14,319 nt of DNA. Source: Bacillota bacterium (GTDB lineage Bacteria > Bacillota > UBA4882 > UBA10575). The notes under the pieces were generated by a model, which saw only the letters and a list, made by a program, of their open reading frames with translations, searched no databases and was not told the DNA's origin. Of the stretch, positions 7,372-13,230 are shown one piece after another. Location of the stretch: contig JAAZDX010000009.1 of the NCBI GenBank assembly GCA_012512605.1, positions 1-14,319 on the forward strand, given 5' to 3'. The position numbers and the translations under genes were made by a program. The number at the start of each line of letters is the position of its first letter. Position 1 is the first letter of the stretch.

Positions 7372-7788
7372 CTAGCTGCATTTGGAAGTGGTCAGGCGCT
7401 CATATAAATAATTGACGATCGTGCTTCTTTTGACAATCCCAATGAAGTTTTGTTGGTCATCAACCACCGGTATGAAGTTTTGGTGGATAGCTAAGGGAAT
7501 TAGCTCTTCGATCTGCGAATTAATGGAGATCGCCTCGTTATACTGGTGTTTCGGAAGATCTTTGATCCGTACCTTATGCAGATCTTTAAAACGTAGATCG
7601 GGATGTCTTTTGAGATTCCATAACAAATCCCCTTCGGTAATGGTCCCCGCATATTTGCCCTCTTTATTAACCAACGGCATCGCGCTATAACGATGGTATT
7701 CCATCTTTTCTAAAGCCTGCCGCATGGTGGAATCTTCAGCGATCCAGATCACTTCTTCTTTCGGAGTAAGGTAAAAAGCAATATTCAA
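7372..7788 (-). CDS. Two-CBS-domain protein
   Basis: This 138-residue soluble protein is made of a CBS domain pair only. The first repeat spans about residues 10-65 (MRQALEKMEYHRYSAMPLVNKEGKYAGTITEGDLL is its core) and the second about 72-130 (PLAIHQNFIPVVDDQQNFIGIVKR). CBS pairs bind adenine nucleotides or S-adenosylmethionine and usually modulate a partner or sense energy state; no effector domain is attached. The start is a TTG at 7788 with AAGGGGG 8 nt upstream. It lies 106 nt ahead of araR in the same orientation, so co-transcription is possible, though a functional link with arabinose use is not established. It is divergent from the lipoprotein gene. Confidence 0.88.
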   Translation of the reverse strand: MNIAFYLTPKEEVIWIAEDSTMRQALEKMEYHRYSAMPLVNKEGKYAGTITEGDLLWNLKRHPDLRFKDLHKVRIKDLPKHQYNEAISINSQIEELIPLAIHQNFIPVVDDQQNFIGIVKRSTIVNYLYERLTTSKCS

Positions 7789-7851
7789 CTTTTATTCCCC
7801 CTTCTGATCAGGCTCTATCATATATAACGTCTAGAGGGGCAAAACATTTCA

Positions 7852-7880
7852 TTTAATTTTACCATAACGTGCGCTATAAT
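7852..7880 (+). promoter_or_regulatory. Probable promoter of the lipoprotein gene
   Basis: A perfect -10 TATAAT (7875-7880) is preceded by 17 nt and a poor -35 (TTTAAT, 7852-7857). The gene starts 40 nt downstream. The -10 is seen directly; activity is inferred. Confidence 0.6.
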
Positions 7881-7920
7881 AGCATCAAACCGATTAATTT
7901 TAAGTTCAGGCGGTGATCAG

Positions 7921-8511
7921 ATGCCTAAGCGGATGCCCTGGTTATTATCCTTACTTATTCTTGCCCTCTTGCTCGCCACCGGCTGTGAGGTTGAAGAGCG
8001 AATCCTCCAGCGGTTTACTGGTGAACGTCTTGGCCTCATTTTGGAGACGGATCCCTATTCCTACGAACGGAGCCTAGAAACAAGGCTCATTAATTACATC
8101 AAAAAGCGCTTCGATCTGCAAGTAATAAACCCCAAACTCTTGATGGATAATGGCCCATACCCCAGTAGAATGTTGGAAGATTTTTGCCGGGACGAATTGG
8201 GCTTGAATTTTCTCCTTGCCATAAAGTTGACGGATATAATCGTCAACGCGCCCCAACCCAACCTCGAGATCCGACCGCACAAGGTCAATGTCGAAGTCTC
8301 CTCTTCCTGCTCGCTGACGCTCATCTATACCCTGCGGGATTTGTCGACCGACCAGATCCTTTACTTTGGCCAAGGCAATGGTTCTTCGAAAGCGACCAAC
8401 CGAGTTAAAGCCGACGAAGGCGGGGTTGTTTTCGACGTTAAAGAGTTTGACCCATATGAATTAATCGAAGACGCCATGTTTAATGCTTTACGCAACACCG
8501 ACTTATTATAA
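7921..8511 (+). CDS. Predicted secreted lipoprotein of unknown function
   Basis: The 196-residue product has a lipoprotein signal peptide: basic KR near the start, a hydrophobic stretch at 7-19 and lipobox LATGC with the lipidated cysteine at position 22. The mature protein alternates helices and strands. It ends in a pattern (SCSLTLIYTLRDLSTDQILYFGQG at about 129-152, then DPYELIEDAMFNALRN) in which a strand-rich 'reporter of turnover' segment precedes a terminal helix. This is reminiscent of the TolB/CsgG-like N-terminal fold of outer-surface lipoproteins, but the resemblance is by eye only. The ATG follows AGGCGGTGATC (7908-7918), nearly a perfect anti-Shine-Dalgarno match. It is likely anchored on the outer face of the membrane. 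No partner gene is obvious. Confidence 0.8.
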   Translation: MPKRMPWLLSLLILALLLATGCEVEERILQRFTGERLGLILETDPYSYERSLETRLINYIKKRFDLQVINPKLLMDNGPYPSRMLEDFCRDELGLNFLLAIKLTDIIVNAPQPNLEIRPHKVNVEVSSSCSLTLIYTLRDLSTDQILYFGQGNGSSKATNRVKADEGGVVFDVKEFDPYELIEDAMFNALRNTDLL

Positions 8512-8620
8512 TTCATTTTGCGCTGTTTCTCAACGACTATATCCACCCGCCAGGCCCATGGCCTTTCTCCTTTCTTGTGGCCAATTGATTAGCCGGTTTT
8601 TTCTTCCCGATCAAGGGAAA

Positions 8621-8630
8621 GACTATAGTC
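8621..8630. repeat. Short perfect palindrome upstream of the oxidoreductase gene
   Basis: GACTATAGTC is a perfect 10-bp palindrome 33 nt before the GTG start and contains a TATAGT that could serve as a -10. It may be an operator or chance. Confidence 0.25.
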
Positions 8631-8662
8631 AAACCTGATTCATATATGAAAGGAGAAATGAA

Positions 8663-10585
8663 GTGACTACTTTCCCAACCCTCTTCAGTCCGGCGAAGAT
8701 CGGCGGTTTAGAGCTGAAAAACCGCTTAATTATGCCCGCCATGGGTACGGGAATGGCAAACCCGGACGGGACCGTCACCGACCAACTTTATCATTACCAC
8801 CGGGTGCGCGCGGCGGGCGGCACGGGCATGATCACCGTGGAGATCGTGGCCGTCCATCCGACAACCGGCGGTTCAAGCCCGGCGATCTGGGATGACCGCT
8901 TTATTCCCGGCCTCAAACGGTTGGCCGATGTGATCCATGAAGGTGGTGCCAAAGCCTGTGTTCAGCTCTGGCATGCCGGTCGGCAGACCAACTCCAAGGT
9001 CACCGGCCTCCCGATCATCGGACCCTCCCCAATCCCTTGCCCCCTCTGCCAAGAAGAACCGACGATTATGGATCGGGAGATGATCCAAGACATTGTTACG
9101 AGTTTCGGTGAAGCAGCACGCCGGGCCAAAGAAGCCGGGTTTGACTGCGTTGAAATCCATGGTGCCCATGGTTACCTGTTGGCCCAATTTATGTCTCCTT
9201 ATTCCAACCAACGCACCGATGAATATGGCGGTAGCATGGAAAACCGGGCCCGATTTCCACTCGAAGTCATCGCCAAAGTTCGCGAAAAGGTCGGCCCCGA
9301 TTATCCTATCCTCTACCGGTTAAGCGGTGAAGAGCAAGTTAATAACGGTTTGACCATTGAGGACACGAAGAAAATCGCCCCCATCCTTGTTCAACAAGGG
9401 GTTGATGCCCTCCACGTCTCCGTCGGCCTTTATGAAAGCCTACGCTACACCGTACCGCCGATGGATTTAGACCGGGGCTTCAATGTTTGGGCGGCTGAAG
9501 AAGTGAAAAAGGTCGTCCCCGTACCAGTCATTGCGGTAGGCCGGATCAACGATCCTTTCCTGGCCGAGGAGGTTCTTGCCCAAGGTAAAGCCGATTTCAT
9601 TGGCATCGGGCGCAGTCTCCTCACCGACCCGGCCTGGCCGAACAAAGTCCAGAATGGACAGTATGAAAAGATGCGCCACTGTATCGCCTGCAACCAGGGA
9701 TGTGTCGACCGGCTTTTACTCGAAGGTACACACGCCAGCTGCACCTTGAATCCGGCCTGTGGACGCGAAGAAAGCTTTACTTTTGAACCGGTTACGAAAA
9801 AAGGGAAAGTCGTCGTGGTGGGTGGTGGTCCGGCAGGAATGGAGGCGGCCCGGATTGCCAAAGACCGCGGTTGTGATGTGGTCCTCTTCGAAGCCAGCGA
9901 CAAGCTAGGGGGACAGTGGCGTCTCGCCGGAATTCCACCAAAAAAATGTGAGATCGCCGGTGATGTAGAATGGTTAATTAAACAACTGGAACTTAGCGGC
10001 GTCGATGTCCGCCTGAACACCCCGGCGACCAAAGCCAATATTCAAGCGGAGAACCCCGATGCGATCATCCTCGCCACCGGTTCGGCCCCGATCAAACCCC
10101 CGATCGACGGGGTCGAGCAGGCGCATGTCCGCTACGCGCCAGAGGTTCTTGAGAACCCGGCATCGATCGGCGAAAAGGTGGTCGTAATTGGCGGCGGAAC
10201 CACCGGCGCGGAAACTGCCGAATTCCTCGCCGAAAAGGGGAAAAAGGTGACGATCATCGAAGCGATGGATGATATTGCCCGCACCCTCGGGCCAGCCCGG
10301 AAACTGTTTTTACAAGAACGTCTTCAGCAGTATAAAGTAGATGTCCGGGTTAAAACCAAAGTAAAGAAGATTACCGCCCAGGGCGTAGAGCTTGATGACC
10401 AAGGAAAAACCACAATTCATGCCGATCATGTAGTGATTGCCGTCGGGGTCCAGAGCGTTAATCCGCTGGAAGACGAGTTAAAGGGAACCGCCCCGGTTTA
10501 TGTGATCGGCGACGCCAAAGAAGCCCGCGATGCCACCTGCGCTTTTTATGAAGCCAATGAAGTAGCGCGGAGCCTTTTCCGCTAG
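8663..10585 (+). CDS. NADH:flavin oxidoreductase of the Old Yellow Enzyme / 2,4-dienoyl-CoA reductase family (FMN, 4Fe-4S, FAD)
   Basis: The 640-residue enzyme has the full three-part layout. Residues 1 to about 335 form an FMN-binding TIM barrel with HGAHGYLL (166-173) and the usual NRLIMPAMGTG start. The 4Fe-4S cluster ligands are C340, C343, C347 and C360 (CX2CX3CX12C). From 381 on come an FAD motif VVVVGGGPAG (383-392), ATGSAP (471-476), an NAD(P)H motif VVVIGGGTTG (506-515) and a terminal GD motif (616-617). Such enzymes pass electrons from NAD(P)H via FAD, cluster and FMN to reduce activated C=C bonds in enoyl-CoA or enoate compounds, or, in relatives, bile acids and amines. The substrate here is unknown. 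The GTG start is set by AAAGGAG 7 nt upstream. It appears to be a single-gene unit, 151 nt after the lipoprotein gene. Confidence 0.93.
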   Translation: MTTFPTLFSPAKIGGLELKNRLIMPAMGTGMANPDGTVTDQLYHYHRVRAAGGTGMITVEIVAVHPTTGGSSPAIWDDRFIPGLKRLADVIHEGGAKACVQLWHAGRQTNSKVTGLPIIGPSPIPCPLCQEEPTIMDREMIQDIVTSFGEAARRAKEAGFDCVEIHGAHGYLLAQFMSPYSNQRTDEYGGSMENRARFPLEVIAKVREKVGPDYPILYRLSGEEQVNNGLTIEDTKKIAPILVQQGVDALHVSVGLYESLRYTVPPMDLDRGFNVWAAEEVKKVVPVPVIAVGRINDPFLAEEVLAQGKADFIGIGRSLLTDPAWPNKVQNGQYEKMRHCIACNQGCVDRLLLEGTHASCTLNPACGREESFTFEPVTKKGKVVVVGGGPAGMEAARIAKDRGCDVVLFEASDKLGGQWRLAGIPPKKCEIAGDVEWLIKQLELSGVDVRLNTPATKANIQAENPDAIILATGSAPIKPPIDGVEQAHVRYAPEVLENPASIGEKVVVIGGGTTGAETAEFLAEKGKKVTIIEAMDDIARTLGPARKLFLQERLQQYKVDVRVKTKVKKITAQGVELDDQGKTTIHADHVVIAVGVQSVNPLEDELKGTAPVYVIGDAKEARDATCAFYEANEVARSLFR

Positions 10586-10776
10586 CTCCTTGGGAAACAG
10601 CTCCGGTGTCACCCAACTTTGTTTTGGGTATGCAGTCTTAAGGCGGGGCGTCACTAAACCCACCCAAGCGCCGCCGGGGCCTGTCACTCACCTGACTTTG
10701 GATTTTAAGCCCTTCGGTGTGCAGGCGGTATCCAGATAGGCGATTCCTTAGCAAGTAAGCCGATGCTAACCCCATT
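10586..10776. other. Gene-free stretch downstream of the oxidoreductase
   Basis: No convincing coding frame is seen on either strand. It contains a 6-bp dyad (ACCCAA 10611-10616 with TTGGGT 10624-10629) and the word GTCAC three times, but neither forms a recognisable element. It may be 3' untranslated sequence or the decayed remains of an older gene. Confidence 0.5.
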
Positions 10777-10822
10777 AATAAAGAGAAAGGGCTGTCCTGA
10801 AGGACAGCCCTTTCTCTTTATT
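10777..10822. terminator. Bidirectional Rho-independent terminator
   Basis: A perfect 22-bp stem (core AAAGGGCTGTCCT) closes on a two-base GA loop (effectively a TGAA tetraloop). The outer arm supplies T-rich tails on both strands (CTTTCTCTTTATTTG on plus; its mirror on minus). It separates the plus-strand oxidoreductase from the convergent AT-rich operon. Confidence 0.85.
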
Positions 10823-11026
10823 TGTCTCCATCCGGCTATAGCTCGGTCACATGCCTGCCAACGATTTGGCAAAACTCCACATAACTTTAATTTCTCCTTT
10901 TTTACTTGTTCCAATTAACTAGGATGAACTACTGCTTAAACAATAATCTGTTAATCTCCCGACCTGTTTCTTGTAATGTTTTTTTCTAATCTAGTTAAGA
11001 AATATTGAGTTATGACTAACCATTGG
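10823..11026. other. AT-rich gene-free stretch
   Basis: This 204-nt stretch lies between the terminator and the end of the nuclease-like gene. No gene, RNA or repeat is recognised. Base composition shifts here from the balanced host pattern to the AT-rich pattern of the operon, so the left boundary of the inserted segment probably falls here. Confidence 0.5.
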
Positions 11027-11830
11027 TCACGATGCATTCAAAATACGATGAATGACATCTCCTGTTATTATGCCAACGTTAGCAAACCCGCTTTTCTTTA
11101 GCAACTTCTTCTCATAAGAAACATCCTTTTGCATTGTACAAAACCATGGATAGAATTGACTGTCCCATTTCTTGCAGGACTCCTGAAATTGAGTAAAAAA
11201 TTCAAGTTTTTTAAGGGCAGTTTCCTTTAATCTTTTTCCCTTTCTGGTTAATAAACAACACAGGATGGACTTGTCAAGCGCTAAGCCGATTCCTCTTTTT
11301 CGCCTTCTAGGTAACAAATAACCTGCTATAGTTATTTTGCATTCAATTGCATTAATTAGCATATCGTCATCACAAAAAACTACGTCGATTTCCAAATCAA
11401 TAATAGGTTTAGATTCTATATAGATAATCGCATCTCTATATATCCTAACGTTTTCTTTATAATTAAAAAAGTCGAACTTAAGCGGACTAATTGATGCTAT
11501 CAGTTCTTCAAGAAGCAATCCTCTACGATCAGCCACCGCCCACTTTTCATCCTTAACAGTGTAATATTCTATAAGTAACTTTTTAAAGTACTCCACTTCT
11601 TCCAGGTGGTTTCTTAAATCAGGCTCAACTTCTGCTGTTTCAAAAGCATTTTCAATTCTTGTTACCGTGTTTTTCTCATTATCAAGACAATGTGGAATAA
11701 CCATACTCATAGGTAAATAAAGATATGGTTTATCGGAAAGATATGATATTATCCTTTTGGCTTGGTCAGGAATAATCCCTATCCTTTTTCTCTTTTCGAT
11801 GAAAGTAATCAATGTATTCACCTTTAGCAA
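11027..11830 (-). CDS. Putative PD-(D/E)XK-superfamily nuclease, third gene of SecB-like operon
   Basis: This 267-residue protein is not recognised by overall sequence. Its middle holds the layout of a PD-(D/E)XK nuclease core: a helix with RGLLLEEL (103-110, E109 the likely first acid), then DLEIDVVF (145-152, D149), then after a 13-residue gap INAIECKIT (159-167) with E163 and K165. This is similar in style to the C-terminal nuclease domains of Card1-like CRISPR-associated effectors (G..LEE ... EIDV ... ECK). The N-terminal ~95 residues have no recognised domain. The frame begins at a TTG (11830) overlapping the SecB-like gene's stop by 7 nt; a GTG at 11821 is also possible. The overlap implies translational coupling. 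The inferred role is the toxic or effector component of the operon; a non-nuclease role cannot be excluded. Confidence 0.7.
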   Translation of the reverse strand: MLKVNTLITFIEKRKRIGIIPDQAKRIISYLSDKPYLYLPMSMVIPHCLDNEKNTVTRIENAFETAEVEPDLRNHLEEVEYFKKLLIEYYTVKDEKWAVADRRGLLLEELIASISPLKFDFFNYKENVRIYRDAIIYIESKPIIDLEIDVVFCDDDMLINAIECKITIAGYLLPRRRKRGIGLALDKSILCCLLTRKGKRLKETALKKLEFFTQFQESCKKWDSQFYPWFCTMQKDVSYEKKLLKKSGFANVGIITGDVIHRILNAS

Positions 11831-12264
11831 TTTTTAAAAGCACCAATGACTAAAGCCGGAAAACCCATTCTTAAAGTCATGGAACTTATAAATTCTCTTG
11901 CATAAGGCCAGCAATTGAGAGGGATATTTCTTTTCTTAAAAATTTCCAATAGCTCCTCATATTCCCTTTCCTCAAATAATGTCTCATCTAAACTTGAAAT
12001 ATCATATTGTAATTCTAGCGAAAACAACATTTCCATGACATCAGGGAATTCTTTTTGATCTTCATCGTAGCCTTTAACTATAAAATCAGTTTTAAATTTT
12101 AATTTTCCAGTTTTCGATTCTACACGATGAGCCTCATAATGAATTGTAAACACTGGGTTGTTAGGCAACCCTTCTGACCATATTCTCTTTGCTTGAACTT
12201 GACCTAGTGACACATTATCAATCTCTATCGCACGAATAAACTCTGTATATTTCTTAAAATCCAA
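11824..12264 (-). CDS. SecB-like chaperone
   Basis: The 146-residue protein carries the C-terminal hallmark of SecB: WPYAREFISSM followed by RMGFPAL (119-138), matching the FPYARE...SS...R..FP.L block of classical SecB. The preceding strand-rich region (about 35-95) fits the SecB beta-sheet. It lacks the acidic C-terminal tail after this block that proteobacterial SecB uses to reach SecA, ending instead at FKNC. SecB is normally absent from Bacillota. Solitary SecB-like proteins in other bacteria act as antitoxin-specific chaperones in toxin-antitoxin-chaperone modules (Mycobacterium Rv1957; CmdC of CmdTAC). The start is a TTG at 12264 with AAAGGGGGG just upstream, 13 nt after the 213-aa gene's stop. 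It is probably cytoplasmic and probably specific to a protein of this operon. Confidence 0.82.
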   Translation of the reverse strand: MDFKKYTEFIRAIEIDNVSLGQVQAKRIWSEGLPNNPVFTIHYEAHRVESKTGKLKFKTDFIVKGYDEDQKEFPDVMEMLFSLELQYDISSLDETLFEEREYEELLEIFKKRNIPLNCWPYAREFISSMTLRMGFPALVIGAFKNC

Positions 12265-12277
12265 TTTATTCCCCCCT

Positions 12278-12919
12278 TTACGCAGCGTACAAATAAAAGG
12301 AGCAGTCTTTGTTTTCTGCTCCTTTTTGAATTTTAGTTGTATAAAGTAGTTTATGTGGTTTATATGTTACATCTTTGTCTATTTTTTTTCTATGAAATTG
12401 TTCTAGTTTAAGCATAAAGTTTATAGGCGCATCAATTAACCATTCGAGAAGATCTGCAGAGCAGTCTGCTTTTTCAGTTTTTGTTCTAGCAACTTTAATA
12501 TCGTCAATCATGGTATCTAGCATTTTATTAAATGATTGAATAATAGCAGTAATTGACGAAATTTCAAAGGTAGCATCTACTGACAATAAAAGAGTGAAGA
12601 TAGCCGCATCGTAGAGTTTACCACTCTCATTTATGAAATTTTCCTTAGCAAACTTTAACCTTCTTTTATTGGAAAATGTTTTCTTAAGTAAATTAAACGT
12701 AGAAATCTGTCTTTGCTTCATATTCTGTATTGCGGATATCATTTTAATCGTGGAAAAAAATGAACTATCAGAACTTTTTTCTGAAGTTTCCATGTTTAAA
12801 GTAAACCTTGGAACATTATACTTATTTTGTTCCCATGATATATTAATAGACATAACAACCACACCATCTTCACATATAATTGTTTCCCATTTTTGTTTTC
12901 GGTTATAATATTCTATCAC
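12278..12919 (-). CDS. Unrecognised 213-residue protein, first gene of SecB-like operon
   Basis: No known family was recognised. The N-terminal 45 residues look strand-rich (WETIICEDGVVVMSINISW). Residues 50-180 are largely helical and rich in lysine and hydrophobics (TFSNKRRLKFAKENF; LLSVDATFEISSITAIIQSF; MLDTMIDDI), with no membrane segment. The C terminus ends abruptly in an aromatic, hydrophobic run, CSFYLYAA. The start is a GTG at 12919, with AAGGAG (12935-12930) 10 nt upstream; an ATG at residue 23 is a weaker alternative. It is followed after 13 nt by the SecB-like gene and shares its AT-rich composition. By analogy with toxin-antitoxin-chaperone operons it could be the antitoxin or the chaperone's client, with the exposed tail as chaperone-binding or degradation signal; no helix-turn-helix was seen, so this is conjecture. 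Confidence 0.75.
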   Translation of the reverse strand: MIEYYNRKQKWETIICEDGVVVMSINISWEQNKYNVPRFTLNMETSEKSSDSSFFSTIKMISAIQNMKQRQISTFNLLKKTFSNKRRLKFAKENFINESGKLYDAAIFTLLLSVDATFEISSITAIIQSFNKMLDTMIDDIKVARTKTEKADCSADLLEWLIDAPINFMLKLEQFHRKKIDKDVTYKPHKLLYTTKIQKGAENKDCSFYLYAA

Positions 12920-12976
12920 TTTAGTCCATCTCCTTCAAGAGTGGATGAATTTTATGTTAAGTGCGAATATCCTCCT

Positions 12977-13001
12977 CTCATAATATGCCTATACTTATGA
13001 G
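12977..13001. promoter_or_regulatory. Inverted repeat upstream of SecB-like operon (candidate operator)
   Basis: CTCATAA (12977-12983) and TTATGAG (12995-13001) form a perfect 7-bp dyad with an 11-nt centre, about 60 nt upstream of the first gene. Self-regulated toxin-antitoxin operons often carry such dyads over the promoter. No convincing -35/-10 pair was found. Confidence 0.4.
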
Positions 13002-13012
13002 CAAATTATTCA

Positions 13013-13046
13013 TTACCAAAGAGATTATTCCATCAAAATTTGGTAA
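13013..13046. promoter_or_regulatory. Second inverted repeat upstream of SecB-like operon
   Basis: TTACCAAA (13013-13020) pairs perfectly with TTTGGTAA (13039-13046) around an 18-nt centre. It lies 12 nt beyond the first inverted repeat, in the AT-rich stretch before the operon. It could be an operator or part of a terminator for the upstream MATE transcript; no T tract follows, so a regulatory site is slightly favoured. Confidence 0.35.
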
Positions 13047-13230
13047 GCTTAACTTTTTTCTGAGCCAATACCCAAAAGCTGGGCTGCCTTAAAATTCTAT
13101 TTCCTCCAAGATTCTAGAAAACCATAACAGTACGTATGAGTAAAACTCAGTGCAGTACCTTGTAATCTAAACAAACGCCCAGTCTCAAGTCGGGCGCATA
13201 GCCCCAGCGCACCAGGGGCACGTTGCCAAG

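Larger units (their letters stand above)
12920..13230. other. Intergenic region between MATE gene and SecB-like operon
   Basis: This 311-nt gap has no supported gene. The part from 12937 to about 13075 is AT-rich and carries the two inverted repeats. From about 13150 to 13230 it turns GC-richer (GCCCAG..GGGC and GCCCC..GGGGC small dyads), matching the MATE gene, so the right edge of the AT-rich segment lies near 13080-13150. No flanking direct repeats or attachment site were recognised. Confidence 0.5.

Noticed and set aside
9445..10038. 197-residue minus-strand frame inside the oxidoreductase gene
   Set aside because: It is antisense to a well-supported enzyme with intact motifs; its composition (Ser/Pro/Arg rich) is typical of a shadow frame.
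10705..10914. 69-residue minus-strand open frame
   Set aside because: It runs through the terminator hairpin, so its sequence is explained by the stem.
10586..11026. tRNA or other RNA gene in the gap
   Set aside because: No cloverleaf, T-loop GTTCGA-type motif or terminal CCA in context was found.
12278..12919. Helix-turn-helix antitoxin in the 213-aa protein
   Set aside because: No convincing helix-turn-helix pattern is visible, so its role as an antitoxin is left as a hypothesis.
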